Assembly: GCF_000203815.1 (NCBI RefSeq)
Contig: NW_004457644.1
Span: forward strand, 1 to 64,000
Length of the DNA stretch: 64,000 bases
Direction: 5' to 3'
Origin: Cavenderia fasciculata
Lineage: Eukaryota > Evosea > Eumycetozoa > Acytosteliales > Cavenderiaceae
Part shown: piece by piece, positions 10,555 through 24,468 of the stretch
Layout of the letters: the number at the start of each line of letters is the position of its first letter
Numbering within the stretch: position 1 is the stretch's first letter
Notes under the pieces: model-generated
Database searches by the model: none
What the model saw: the letters and a program-made list of their open reading frames with translations, nothing else
Told to the model about the DNA's origin: nothing
Translations under genes and position numbers: made by a program

Positions 10555-13379
10555 ATGAAATATATATTTGTATTATTATTTGTATTGTGTTACTTTGCAC
10601 ATTCTATCCATTCACAAAGTTTGGATGCACCTGAACGTATGTACAAAATTGTTGAATCACATGATTGTTTTACTTATATTTAATTTCCTCTCTTTACTTT
10701 CCTCTAAAGAGACTGCACTTCAAGAGATAAGTGTAGCATTTGGTTGGAATTGGAATCTAACTGACCCTTGGTAAGATTTATAAATATAACTTTGTCTCTG
10801 CTCTGAGACTGTTCTATTTTTATCCAACATAAAAAAAAAAAACAAAAAGTGGTGATCTCTTGTAATATTAATATTAAATGTTCTCTTATTATCTCATTGT
10901 TATAAATATATAAATCTTTAGTGGAGTGAATAGATTATTTTGGGTATGTTCAAAAGATCAATTACATCTTACAACCCTAGTACTACCAGGTAGCAAGACG
11001 AATGAAGGTGTATTACCAAGCAGCTTGGCAAACTTTAAGAGTTTGACCTATCTCGGTGTCAATCGTTACTATGGTCTTTGGGGACCAAACTATAACATGT
11101 ATATCCCAGAGTCTTATTGGTCAACTATTGGTGATAAGGTTAACTTGTCTCAAATGTATGTATATACATAAATATCATTCACAACAACGACAACACCTTG
11201 ATCTGACTAGAAACTAACATAACAAATTTGATTTAAATGAATTATAGTACATGTGAAAATAATTGTATTCAATCATTCCCTAGTAATCTTGGAGCTGGGT
11301 TTCCAACTGCTTTAGAGAATGTGTATGTAATGAATGAATGAATGAATGAATGAATGAATGAATGATATTCAGACTTTATTTTACTTACATTACTCTCTTT
11401 CTTTTTCTTTAGATTTTTTGCATATTTAAATGTTCAAGTACCATCAAGTATATTTAGTTCAACGGTTAAATATTTTCATATATTTAATGCTAGTACTGGA
11501 TTATTCCCATTGCCAGAGTTACAAACCACATCGTCACCGATCGTTAAATTGGGGTTTGGAGTAGACGCAACAATTCCATCGAGTTGGACAGGTTTTAAGA
11601 ATATGACTGCGTTGTGGTTGTATAAAAACACACCCTCTGCATTTACATTTAATTCTTTTGACCAGTTTCCAGGACTAGTGTACTTGCAAATATCAAACTA
11701 TGCTGCCAACCCTACCCAATCACCCTTCCCATCGAGTATATTGTCCAGTACCACTCTGTCACAAATCTCCATCAGTGGTAATACATTTACATCTACCAAT
11801 CCTGCACTAGACGTAACCACAACCAAAATCAATAATATTGAAATTGAAAAGGCTCCAACTTTATTTAAAACATTTACGAGTTCAGCTGCCCCATATGCCT
11901 ATGTTCGTTCTCAACAACAAGCCCTAGTCAATTGGTTCTCTTGGAAAGGATCAAGTAGTTCTGGTTATACTCCTTCAATTGGTAGATTTAATATTTATGA
12001 TGGTTCAAGTAAAATGTATGTAACAATCAAACAAACAAACAATTATTTAATTTAATTAATTTTTTTTTAATTTTTGCTCAAGTGATTTATCAAATAATAA
12101 TTTAACAGGGAATATACCATTACCAGTTAATGGAGTATTTGTTAAATCATTTTCATTGACACTTGATAATAACTTGTTGACTGGAGTGGTACCAGAAGAT
12201 TTTTGTGGTTTAGAGAGTGATGCAATTAGTGTCGCCTATAACAAGTTGGGAGGTGTGTTGCCTGATTGCTTTGCTTGTGAAATTGACAAGCTGTACAACA
12301 GGTTCCGTGGTAATAGTTTTACCAATTTTGTAGACAAGGGATCTGCACCTTCTAGTCTACAGGTCAACTGTACAAGCTTTGCCATTACTGGAGTGTCGTC
12401 TAATTTGATCCCTACCACTGGTGGATCGGTCACGGTTACTGGTACAAGTCTCGGTTGGACAGTTGGTGCTGCCAAGAATAATGTTCCAACTCCCCAGTTT
12501 ATCACTTTCAACACCAAATTGTACTTTAACGTTCCAAAGGGTATGGGTGTCAATATCACCTACCCATACCTATTCCATAACCAACGTCAGTCGTACAACT
12601 ATACATTCTCATACATGCCACCCAATATCACGGGTGCTACAGTCCAAAGTAACAATCTGTACATTCAAGGTAGCAATTTTGGAGAGTCGACTGGTATTAT
12701 CGTGACGAGTATTGCCAACAAGACAATCAGCTACATTTCAGTCAGTGACACTCAAATTCGTTATTCAACCAACCCACTTGGCACTACTGTGCTCACCGAC
12801 ACCATCTTTTGTGTTCGTCTCAACGTGTCTGGAAACTATGTCGAAAAGGTTCTAGATTATCTGACTGGTACACCACTCTTGGTCAAGCCCTATCCCAGTG
12901 TCAACTCGTCTGGTGGTGTTGTTACTTTTAATGCTTCGCATGTTGGTCATGATCCAACTCTTGTCTCCTTGTCCATCAATAATATTCCTTGTCCACTTAC
13001 CAAGCAAAATAATGGTATCTCCATCACTTGTCAAGTTCCTCCAGGGTCTGGTTCCGTCCCCATCTCCCTTAAAGTTTACAACTATACTTTTACCGATACT
13101 TTTACTTATAGTCAAAATAATGGTGGCAGTACAACAACAGCAACCAGTAGTCAAAGTACCTCCTCTACTACTACCACCGCCACCACCACTACATCTACAA
13201 CTGGAAATAATCCAACTACAACCAGCTCAACAACAACAACAATGACAACTACAAGTGATCCAACTAGTTCTACTACAACAACAACTACAACTGATGATTT
13301 CCCAAGTAATGCATCAACTACAACATGTTATTCTTTTGGATTTGGATTAATAATTTTGGTATTGTTCAATTTATTTTAA
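10555..13379 (+). CDS. secreted LRR and IPT/TIG-domain surface protein
   Basis: Six exons: 10555-10636, 10710-10770, 10922-11155, 11248-11322, 11413-12015 and 12083-13379, all in phase, giving 783 residues. The start MKYIFVLLFVLCYF is a signal peptide ending near HSIHSQ. Residues about 29-57 resemble an LRR N-terminal cap (WNWNLTDPCG...WVCS) as in plant receptor-like proteins. Leucine-rich repeats follow to about residue 410, including IDLSNNNLTGNIPLP and DNNLLTGVVPEDFCGL. Immunoglobulin-like IPT/TIG units start near residue 452 (ITGVSSNLIPTTGGSVTVTG), with related units further on (ITGATVQSNNLYIQGSNFG; PYPSVNSSGG). A Thr/Ser-rich stalk (about 698-758) and a short hydrophobic C-terminus (LIILVLFNLF) suggest a GPI- or membrane-anchored cell-surface protein. 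Many NxT/NxS sites fit. A role in adhesion or recognition is inference. Confidence 0.88.
11328..11364. repeat. AATG microsatellite in intron 4 of the LRR-IPT gene
   Basis: About nine tandem AATG units directly after the GTATGT donor. This is simple repeat only. Confidence 0.95.
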
Positions 13380-13464
13380 TTAATATTTAATTTATTTAAT
13401 TTATTTAATTTTTAATAAATTTTTCATTTTGAATTGTATTTATTGGTTAGAAAGAAAAAGGGGA

Positions 13465-15374
13465 TACAAAGAATTCAAAAGTGATTTAATGTCTGTTTGA
13501 GGATGGATGACAAAGGTATGAATGGAAGGGTTGGCTTGGAGAAACTCAATTGCTTTGTCTTGATTTTAGGAATAGGAATGGGATGTCAGTTTGGTGAATC
13601 GATGGTTCGAGACTATAAACTTGGTTGATTCATTCATATCACCAACAATGATGTGTTTGATATTTGGGAATTGTTGTAAAAGTAATGGTTGGGAACTTTC
13701 TTCCAGTCGAATGGTTTCTAGCGATTGTTTGAGTGTATTGCTTGCATGTCGAGCCAAAAATGGTAGTTGTGGTCTCAAGTGAGATGGAAGTATCAGTTTG
13801 ACAAGTGGTATTTCCATCGTTGAAATAAATTGTTGTAAGATGTTACTATCTCGACAAATGAAACCATCAAGATTTAGTTTTCTCAGGTTGTTGAATGGAA
13901 ATTGTTTGTTGATGGTTGGTAGGATTGACATTTTGATGCTCTTGGCATTTTGTAGACGTTCCAGATCACAATTAGAAAGATTGTTTGTAACTGTTGATAT
14001 TGTTTCAATGGTTTTAAACAATTGATTGTTATTAAATATCTGTATTTGGTGTTGCCTTTTGATATTAAACTTTGTAAATAGTTTGTTAAATATAAATGAT
14101 CGAGTTGTCTTGGAGACGGTTGAAAACTTTGATAGTCTCAACCTGTAGATACTTTTGATGGTGTCTATCAAGTGGGATGAATAGAGAAGATCTATCAAAC
14201 CAACAATGATGAGGACAATTTGATTGAATGCTTTCAAAATCTTGATTTGATTTTAAAAGTATAATGTCTCGATTACTAAGATCTTTCTTTCCATTTGAAT
14301 TATGATACCATCTAATTATTGTACTATCACAATTACATCTATTCATACTATTCCATAATAATTTGATGATTTTGTAAATAATAATGTTTGGTAGTAGGAG
14401 TGGAATGTTATTATTATTATTATTAATGATATTACTATTATTATTACTATTTATATTATTAATGATTTGATTATTATGTTGATCATTTCTATAGAATATA
14501 TAATTTCTATCGTCTTGTCCAAGACACATATCCTTTGATGAATTAAAGTATATGTTTGATTGTAAGAGTTGTTGGTGTTGGACATCTGTCAAATTTCTTT
14601 TAGAATAAACAACTATTCTTGAAAGTTTGGATTGTTGATTGAGTTGATTACAAATCGTTGCAAGTGTTGCAAAATCAATCCTTTTAGATTTAATCTTAGA
14701 GTTGTAATATGTGGATTACTCTCTAAAAATCTACTATACATATCAGCATCACCATTTGAATATTTTGTGGTTGTCACTGTAGTTATTCTATCTGGCAGAA
14801 TAATGCTTGAAATCTCTTTACCATTTTCAAATTCAATGTGTACATGTCTTAGATTGGGTAGGTTCGTTCTTGGTGGCTGAACTTGTACTTGACTAGCGTG
14901 ATTACCGTTGTTTTGAAATAATGAATTGTATAATTTGACATCCAATTTGATAACTTGTAATGACTCTAGTACAATATCTTTTGCTTTTAATATGACTGAT
15001 GGATCATGAAAGAGTAACTTGGTCATTGGTCGATTCAAAGAGGGGACCAAATCTTCAATAGAATATCTATGGAATTGAGAGTCGATCGAGGTGAGACTCG
15101 TCAGTGCACCGAATTCAGGGTTTTGGTTTCCCAAATAAACAAGAGATTTAAGATTGGCAAGTTTTGAAAGTTTAACGAGGTTGACACTGGTTTTGTTTAA
15201 ATGATCAATTGTAACGTGTTCAATTGTCTTGACAAACCATGGTGGTGCATCAAGATACAATTGATTGTATGGTGGGAGGTAGATTCTATTTGCAACTTTG
15301 ATTCCATTGTACTGGTTGTTGATATGACTCCAAACTGATTTTTCAAACTTTTCTCTTGGCATCTTTTGAATCAA
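13465..15374 (-). pseudogene. SAP/F-box/LRR family copy A, 5' truncated and frameshifted
   Basis: Begins abruptly in the middle of a family gene (KMPREKFEKSVWSHIN at 15374), right behind the stop of copy B. Frames change near 14690 (within the IDFATLATICNQL region) and near 14155 (before KSIYRLRLSKFSTVS). A stop follows at 13566 after FTKLTSHSYS, and family similarity fades at about 13465 inside the last LRR. The N-terminal SAP motifs and first F-box-like region are absent. The first LRR region, Asn linker, second F-box-like region (LPNIIIYKIIKLLWNSMN) and CPHHCW motif are still readable. No functional product is expected. Confidence 0.9.
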
Positions 15375-15401
15375 ATGTTTGTTGTCATTTGTTGGCTATC
15401 T

Positions 15402-16496
15402 CTATCTTTTATAATGAGCAAATAATTTATCTTTCTTTGTGACAATTGATTGATTGAGTTGAGATTTTGGGTCAAAAAGTAAAGCAGGTTCAACGTCATA
15501 GTTACTATGATTAGCCAAAAAGTAAATGTTTTGTATGTGATCCAATCTATTGAAAATTGAGAACAACAAATGAGGGTCTGTTTGAAATTCAACGACCAAG
15601 GTATGGATGGAAGGGTTGGCGCGGAGAAACTCAATTGGTTGGTCAAGTTCAAAGGCATGGGTGGTCAGTTTGGTGAATCGATGGTTAAAGGCTAATGGAG
15701 TTGTGAAAAATTTTGATTGGTCCTTCTTTGCCTTTAAAATATGAGAAATGATGTGTTTGATATTTAGGAAAGTTGTAAAAGTAATGGATCTGAAGTTTCC
15801 TCCATATCCATGGTTTCGAGAGATTGCTTGAGTGTTGCAGTTGCATATTGAGCCAAAAATTGTAATACTGGTCTCAATTGAGACAGGGGGAGTGTCAGTT
15901 TGACAAGTGGTATTTCCAAAGTTGAAATGAATTGTTGCAGATCGTCTCGAAAACGTATACCATCAAGATTGAGTTTTCTAAGGTTGTTGAATGGAAATTC
16001 TGAAGAATCTTGGCTTGTTGTAGTCGTTTCATATCTAGATAACTTACATATTTAATCGATATTCTATCAATGGTTTTGATTATTTGATTGTCATTCAATT
16101 CAAGTTTACCAAACTTTGTAAAAAGATTGTTAAATACAAATGATCGAGTTGATTTGGAGATGGTCGATAACTTTGATAGTCTCAACTGATAGACACTTTT
16201 TAGATGGTGTCTATCAAGTGAGAGTGGGAGGTATAGAGCCGATCTATCAAACCAACAATGATGTGGACAATTTGATTGAATGCTTTCAAAATCTTGATTT
16301 GCTTTTAAAAGTAAAATGTTTCGCGGTATCCTCCACAACTTTCTTTCTTGTTGTGTATTGTTTGATTTTGAAATTGAATAATCACAATTACATCTATTCA
16401 TACTATTCCATAATAATTTGATGATTTTGAAAATAATAGTATTTGGCAGTGTTGGTAGTAGGAGTGAAGTAGTTGTTGAAATATTAATATTATTTA

Positions 16497-16550
<54 letters not shown>

Positions 16551-18300
16551 TAATATTATTAATGATTTGATTATTTTGTTGATCATTTCTATAAAATATA
16601 TATTTTCTATAGTCTTGTCCAAGAAACATATCCTTTGATGAATTAAAGTATACGTTTGATTGTTGGAGTTTTTGATGTTGCGTAACTGTCAAACTTCTAT
16701 TTGAATATACAACTATTCTTGAAAGATTTGATTGTTGTTGTTGTTGGAGTTGTTGACAAACATTTCCAAGTGTTGTAAAATTAATATTTTTATATTTTAA
16801 TCTTAGAGTTGTAATATGTGGATTATTCTCTAAAAATCTACAATACATATCCTCATTGCCATTCGAAAACTTTGTAGCTGTCACTGTCGTTACTCTATCT
16901 GGTAGAATAAATTCTACAATGTCTTTGTTACCATTTACAAATTCAATGTGTACATGTCTTAGATTGGGTAGGTTCGTTCTTGGTGGTTGGATTTGATTAT
17001 TGGTTTGAAGTAATGTTTTGTATGTATTGACATCCAATCTGATAACTTGTAATGACTGTAGTACAATATCTTTTGCTTTTAAAATGACCGATGGGCTATC
17101 AATGATTAACTTGGTCATTGGACGATCCAATGAGAGTACATAACAACCGATGTTATTGTCATTGCAATTGTCAGCAGTGATAGAGTTTAGACTCTTTAGT
17201 GAGCGGTAATCAGGGTGTTGACCCCCCAAGACCACAATCGATTTAAGATTGTCAAGTTGTGAAAGTTTAATGACACCTACGTTGATCCTGTTTAGTTCAC
17301 CAACTGTAACATGTTCAATCGACTTGACAAACCAAGGTGGTGCATCAAGATACAATTGGTTTGATGATGGGAGGTAGATTCTATTTACCAATTTGATTCC
17401 ATTGTTTTCATAACTGATATGACTCCAAATAGACTTTTCAAATGCTGCTCTTGAATCTCGATCTCGTGGTGGAGCAGTAAAATTACGAGAGATCGTAGTC
17501 GAGAGATGATGGAATACCTTTTTAGAGATGGTCAACATAGTCTGCTTCCATTGTATTTCGATGGGATGAAAACCACTTATTTCAATGTTGAAGTGAGCCC
17601 ATGGATGATACAATGAATAATCTCTATAGTACATTGCATGTTGTGGGAATCGTTGATTGTTGTCTTTAACTTGATCGATAAACTGACTGGTTTTAGAGTT
17701 TAATTGTTGACCGAGAATCTTGAATGGATAGCTTTCACTTGATGAGATAATCTTACGATTCATCTCGGTTTGTAGGTCTTGTAACTCTTTAGGATAGATA
17801 CAAGTACAATACTTTGCATCATTCCAAGCCTGTGTTAGAATACTCGAAATGATTGACCAAGGTAGCGAGTATCCACCACTCAACGATGTTGGTGTAACCT
17901 CTGTCTTTTGATATACCACTATATGCTGAATCAATATCTTCTTTATATCACTCTCTCTATACTCTATCTTTAAATCATTACATATACTAATGACTTTTTG
18001 TTTACTCAAACTTGATAACTCTTCTTTTGAATATATTTTCTCTCGATTATCATTACTATTATTACTATTACTATCATTACTATTATTACTAGTCTTAATA
18101 TTATTATTATTATTATTATTATCTCTATTATTATAATGATTAAGTATTTGATCGATGATGTATGGTTTTTTATCCTTTGCAGTGATTGTATCGATCTTTA
18201 AAGCTTGACATATTTCTATTAAATCATCTTTATATAATTGACCTAAACTACTCTTTGTTCGATATTCTACTATATCTTCTATATTAAACTTTCTTTTCAT
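15402..18300 (-). pseudogene. SAP/F-box/LRR family copy B, two frameshifts
   Basis: Starts normally (MKRKFNIEDIVEYRT) and is open for 801 codons through the first LRR half, a 20-odd Asn linker and the second F-box-like region. Near 16010 a deletion after AKILQ removes the SILPTINKQ segment and shifts frame. The remaining sequence still reads EFPFNNLRKLNLDG in another frame. A second shift lies near 15780, at the QFPNIKHII position (a TAA is met). The true family C-terminus (QSIVTKKDKLFAHYKR, stop 15404-15402) is present downstream. If both shifts are sequence errors the gene would be full length. Taken as written, a product would lack the last LRR region. Confidence 0.88.
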
Positions 18301-18510
18301 TCCTCTTTATTATTATTATTATAAATATATCTCTCGATTTGTACTCTTATCTTTGCGCAAGCACTTGATCATGTGATGTCTTTACGAAAAAACAAAATTT
18401 CAAAGAGACTCAAAAATAAATGCATGTTTGTTTTATATTGATTTTATAAATAGAGATATTTTTTGCATGGATTATCTTATTCAGGAATACATTTATTTAT
18501 TTATGGTTTT

Positions 18511-19647
18511 TTATTTGTTGATCTGTAATCCAAATCTCTTAAAATGAATAAATTGTTTATCTTTTTTAAAGACAACAACTTTTGAAAACATAGATTTGCA
18601 ATCTTGATGGTTAAAAATGGCTTCATGTTCCATTTCAAAACGATAATCGATATTATAGTAAATGTTTTTGATTTGATTGAACCCTTTGAAATGATCTAAA
18701 AACATTTCTATAAGAGTGGTATTGAGAATGACAAGAGTGTGGATAGAAGGGTTCCATTTGATAAAATCCATTAATTTATGTGGGTCAGTATGTGTTGTCA
18801 GTTTGGTGAACCGATGGTCCGAGACAAATGGTATTTCGAGGAGTGTTTCTTTATGATAAGCACTTAATCCAGCAAACATAATGATATGTTTGATATTTGG
18901 AAATGACTGTAAAAGAATTGGTTCCGAATTTACTTCCATATCCATGCATTCAAGTGATTGTTTGAGTGTTGAGCTTGCATGTTTAGCCAAATATGGTAGA
19001 ATTGGTCTAAATTGAGATGGGAGTGTCAATTTGACAAGTGGTATTTCCAATGTTGAAATGAATTGTTTCAACTTTTCATTTGATCGTACCTTGAGACCAT
19101 CAAGATTAAGTTTTCTAAGATTGATAAATGGACGTACTTTGTTGATGATTGGTATTTTTGTTAATTGGAGATTGGTTGCATCTTGCAGACGATCCAAATC
19201 ACCAGGTTTACTTGCCATGGTTGATATCTTTGTAATGGTTTTGATACATTGCTTTTCATTGAATTCAGATAATTGGTATTCTTTGATTTGGCCAAACTTT
19301 GTAAACAACTTTTTAAATACAAATGATCTAATAGATTTGGAAATGGTTGACAAGTTTGATAATCTTAATCGATAGATACTTTTTTGTGTAAAAGCAGAAC
19401 GCAATCTAAATGCTGGAATGTACAGAGAAGATCTATCAAACCAACCATGATGAGGACAATTTGATTGTATTGATTCAAATTCTCCATTTTCCTTTCCAAG
19501 TAGAATGTCTCGACTGGTCATTGTCTTTGAATCAAAATACCATTTTGAAATTGAATCATCACAATTACATTCATTCATACTATCCCATAATAATTTGATG
19601 ATATTGGAAATAATAATGTTTGATAATGTTGGAAGGAGAGGGGTTGA

Positions 19648-19690
<43 letters not shown>

Positions 19691-21435
19691 ATTTGATTAT
19701 TTTGTTGATCATTTCTATAAAATATATATTTTCTACTCTTTTTTAATGAACTCTTCTCCTTTGATGAATTAAAGTATATGTTTGATTGTTGGAGTTGTTG
19801 ATGTTCAATATCTGTCAAACTAGAATGAAAATAAACCATTATTCTTGAAAGTTTTGATTGTTTGAGTTGAAGTGGGATTTTTGCAATGGTTGTAAAATCA
19901 TCTCTGAATAATAATCTGAGACTTGTAATATTTGGATTGTTCTCTAAAAATCTTAAATAGGTATCTTCAACATTGTGTACTGACAATCTAGTCACTCTAG
20001 CTGTCAGTGTAGTTACTCTATCTGGTAAAATAAAGTCCATGGTGTCTTGTGTACCACTTTCAAACTTGATGTGTACATGTCTAAGATTTGGTAGGTTTCT
20101 TGGTGATGATGATTGTTGATCTTGACTAGTGTTGTTGTTTTGAAATATTTCCTTGTAAGCTATATCATCCAATCTAATAACTTGTAATGATTCTAGTACA
20201 ATATCCTTTGCTTTTAAAATGAATGATGGATTTGAAATGATAAGCTTTTTCATTGGACGATCCAATGACACTAACAACCTTTCCATGTAACTATTGCTCG
20301 AACTATCAATGGTAATAGATGTGAGATTCTTGAATGTTATGGCCATATCTTCAATATAATCGTATCCCAAGAATACAATTGATTTGAGGTTGACCAGTTT
20401 TGAAAGGTTTTTAACAAGTGGCTTAATGTTTTTATCCATAAAATCAAACGTTAGGTGTTCAATTGTTTTTGTAAACCATGGTGGTGCATCAAGATACACT
20501 TGATTCGATGATGGAACAAAGATTCTATTTGCAACTTTGATTCCATTGTATTCATTACTGATATGACTCCAAACCGATTGTTCAAATGCTACTCGAGGTA
20601 TCTCTTTTTCTCTTGTTGGAAGAGTAAAAGTACGAGGGATGGTAGTGGAGAGATGATGGAATACTTTCTTGGAGATGGTCAACATCGTCTGCTTCCATTG
20701 TATTTCAACGGGATTGAATACATATTTGTCAGTGTCAAAGAGTCTGAATTGGGCCCATGGATGATACAATGAATCATCTCTATAAAACATTGCATGTTGT
20801 GGACAGCGTTGATTGTTTGATTTGACTTGATCGATAAATTGACTGGTTTTAGAGTTGAATTGTTTGGCTAGAACCTTGAATGAGTATTCATCGTTTGACA
20901 AGATTAGTTTATGATTCAACTCTTTTTGTAGTTCTTGTAGCTCTTTAGGATAGATACAACAACAATACTTTGCATCATTCCAAGCACGAGTGAGAATACT
21001 CGCAATGATTGACCAAGGTAGCGAGTATCCACCACTCAACGATGTTGGTGTAACCTCTGTCTTTTGATATACCATTATATATTGTATCAATATCTTCTTT
21101 GTATCACTCTCTCTATACTCTATCTTTAAATCTTTACATATTGTAATGACTCTTTGTTTACTCAAACTTGATAACTCTTCTTCTGTATATATTCTCTTGT
21201 TATCTTGTTGTTGTTGTTGTTCTACTATATTACTAATACTATCATTACTATTATTATTATCTCTATTATTATAATGATTAAGTATTTGATCGATGATATA
21301 TGATTTAGTTTCCTTTTCATTGATTGCTATCTCTAACACTTGACATATTTCTAGTAAATCAGCTTTATACAACTGATTCAAACTACTCTTTGTTTGATAT
21401 TCATCAACATCCTCTATCTTAAACTTTCTTTTCAT
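18511..21435 (-). CDS. SAP/F-box/LRR family copy C, intact (974 aa)
   Basis: Single exon. Order of parts (copy C numbering): SAP-like motif 1 at about 15-52 (LNQLYKADLLEICQVLEI...KSYIIDQIL); Asn/Gln-rich spacer; SAP-like motif 2 at about 84-122 (LSKQRVITICKDLKI..RESDTKKILIQYI); F-box-like helix 1 at about 138-158 (SLPWSIIASILTRAWNDAKY) followed by CCC; CPQH near 219; LTISKKVFHHLSTTIPRTF; irregular leucine-rich region at about 318-560; poly-Asn linker near 588; F-box-like helix 2 at about 598-625 (LSNIIISNIIKLLWDSMN) with CNC; CPHHGWFDRSSLY near 665; STISKSIRSFVFKKLFTKF; second leucine-rich region at about 778-945. F-box/LRR proteins usually choose substrates for SCF ubiquitin ligases, and SAP motifs often bind DNA. 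Both roles are inference from weak resemblance. No family name is known to me. Confidence 0.88.
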
Positions 21436-21562
21436 TATCTCTCCCTTTATTTGTATCTGTATGTATTATTACTCTCTATCACTAAATAAAAAAAAAGAGA
21501 GGATGGTCACACTTGTTGAACAAGCTTTTTAAAGTTATTTTTATTTATTTAATTTATTTAAT

Positions 21563-24233
21563 TTATTGTTTGATTCTATTGAAAAGAATAAATAGTTTAC
21601 CTTTCTTTAAGATGGTTGATTGATTGAATTGATTATTATAAAGTGTAGAGTGTACCATCGGGCAACCTGGAGAAAGCATAAAGTAAATATTTTGAATGTG
21701 ATCCAACCCAGTGACAGAGTTGTTCCAACACGGTAGAGCGAAATTTGATAGAGTTGGAACACGAATGACAAGAGTGTGAATAGACTGGTTTGATCGAAGA
21801 AAATTAAATGATTTGTCCTTGTGATAGGTGGTCAGTTTGGTCAATCGATTAGAGACGAATGGGGTTTTGAGTATGCTTTGTGTTGATAGATCAGTAGACT
21901 CTGAAACAATGATGTGTTTGATATTTGGGAATTGTTTTAAGAGCGATAAATCTGAATCTTGTTTCACTTCCATTCTCTCCAATGATTGTTTGAGTGTTGG
22001 TCTTAGATGTCGAGCCAAAAATGGTAGTATTGGTTGCATGTAATGAGGAAGTATTAGTTTAACAAGTGGCATTTCCAACGTGGAAATGAATTGTGCCATC
22101 TCTATCTCAATATCGTCATGTTCAACCAATCCATTAAGATTAAGTTTTCTAAGATTGTTGAATGGATGTTGTTTGGTGATGATTGGTAATCGAGAGAAAC
22201 TTATGCTAGTGGCATCTTGTAGACGATCTATATCGCCTGATCTGGGATGCCCAATCGATATTCTTTTAATTGTTTTGATTAGTTGACTTTGTTTGAATTG
22301 TAATAATGGTGGTTTGGTTTCAGGAAACTTTGTAAATAATTTGTTAAATACAAATGACCGAATAGATTTTGAAATGGTTGACAACTTTGATAGTCTCAAC
22401 TGATAGACACTTTTTTGTTCGAATCTATTGAGAGAGGATGGGTATATAATCAATCGATCGAACCAACAATGGTGCGGACAATTTGATTGGATTGTTTCAA
22501 AATCAAAATTTGATTTTAAAAGTAGAATGTCTCTAGCAAGCCTACTCCTCTTTGGATCAAAAAATGATTTCACAATTGGAAAATCACAATTACATTGATC
22601 CATACTATTCCATAATAATTTGATGATTTTGTAAATAATTATGTTTGATAGCGTTGGAAGGAGTGGAGGGGTTGAATTATTATTATCGATCGTTGTGATA
22701 GAAGTATTTTTACTATTACTATTATTATTATTATTTATGTTATTATGAATGATTAGATTATTTTGTTGGTCATTTCTATAGAATATATATTTTCTTTCGG
22801 ATTGTCCAAGACTCAGATCTTTTGATGAATTAAAGTATAGATTTGATTGAATGAGTTTTTGATGTTGGATGTCTGACAAACCAATATTAGAATAAGCCAT
22901 TATTCTTGAAAGATTGGATTGTTGAAGATGACGAGAGATTGTTTCAATGGTTTCATAAACATTTCGGCATTGTATATTGTTCAATCTGATACTTGTGACA
23001 TGTTGATTATTCTCTAAAAATCTCCAATATAATTGATCTGTGGCTGTCGAAAACTTTGTAGCTGTCACTGTACATGTCTTAGATTTGGTAGGTTTCTTGG
23101 TGGTGACGATGATGATTGATCTTGACTCGTGTTATTGTTGTTGTTGTTTTGAAATATTTCCTTGCATACTATGGCATTCAATTTGATAACTTGTACCGAC
23201 TCTAGTACAATATCTTTTGCTTGCAATATGGCCGATGGATTGGAAAAGATAAGCTTTCTCATTGGACGATCCAATGACCTGACCAATTCTTCAATGTATT
23301 CACCATTGGTGAATTCACTGTCAATAGAGATGGTGGTGAGATGTCTGAGCGCAGTGACAGAAGGATACCTGGACCCAAAGAATGTAATCGATTGGAGATT
23401 GACAAACTTTTCAAGGTTCTTGACAAGTGCATTATTGATTTTGTGGGTCGTTGATGCATCAAATGTTACGCGTTCTATCGACTTGACAAGCCAAGGTGGT
23501 GCATCAAGATACATTTGATTTGGTCCTGAAATATAGATTCTATTTGCAACTTTGATTCCATTGTATTGATTGTTGATATGATTCCAAACTGATTTTTCAA
23601 ATACTGCTCTTTGCATAGCTTGGTCTCTCTCTGGTAGAGTAAAAGTACGAGGTATTGTAGTGGAGAGATGATGGAATACTTTCTTGGAGATGGTCAACAT
23701 AGTCTGCTTCCATTGTACTAGAATTAGATAGATATTGTTTACCGATGAATTAGCCCATGGATGATACAATGAATCATCTCTATAGTACATTGCATGTTGT
23801 GGGCAGTGTTGATTGTTGGATTTGACTTGTTCCGTAAATTGACCGATTTTAGAGTTGTATTGTTTGCCGAGAATATGGAATGTATAGCTATCTCTGTAAA
23901 CGTTCCAATTCAACTCTCTCTGTAGTTGTATTTGCTCTTTAGGATAGATACAAGTACAATACTTTGCATCATTCCAAGCCTGTGTGAGAATACTCGCAAT
24001 GATTGACCAAGGTAACGAGTATCCACCACTCAACGATTTTGGTTTAACCTCTGTCTTTTGATGTACCAATATATATTGAATCAATATCTTCTTTGTATCT
24101 TTTTCTCTATACTCTATCTTTAAATCATCACATATACGACTGACTCTGTATTTGTTAAGACCTAATAACTCTTGTTCTGTGTATATTCTATTCTTCTCTT
24201 TTTCTAGTTGTTCTAAATAAGCATCACCATCAC

Positions 24234-24287
<54 letters not shown>

Positions 24288-24468
24288 TATTATTATTATT
24301 ATTATAATGACTAACTATTTGATTGATGATGAATGTTTTTGTAACACCATCATTGATTGCGATCTCTAACGCTCTACATATTTGTATTAAATCAGCTTTA
24401 TATAATTGATTCAAACTACTAAATGTTTGATATTCGTCAACATCTTCTGCTTTAAACTTTCTTTTCAT
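21563..24468 (-). pseudogene. SAP/F-box/LRR family copy D, deletion with frameshift
   Basis: The N-terminal half (24468-23065) is open: MKRKFKAEDVDEYQT, a long Asn tract between the SAP-like motifs, the F-box-like region, CPQHAMYYRDDSLYHPW, and LRR region 1 up to RNLPNLRHV. There, relative to other copies, about 25 codons (the FILPDRV segment) are missing. The join lies between two similar short stretches (GTACA / CAGTGACAG) and puts the rest out of frame. The second half (23068-21563) is open in the shifted frame, from VTATKFSTA to the family C-terminus (STILKKGKLFILFNRIKQ). Two separate half-proteins are conceivable but unsupported. Confidence 0.88.
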
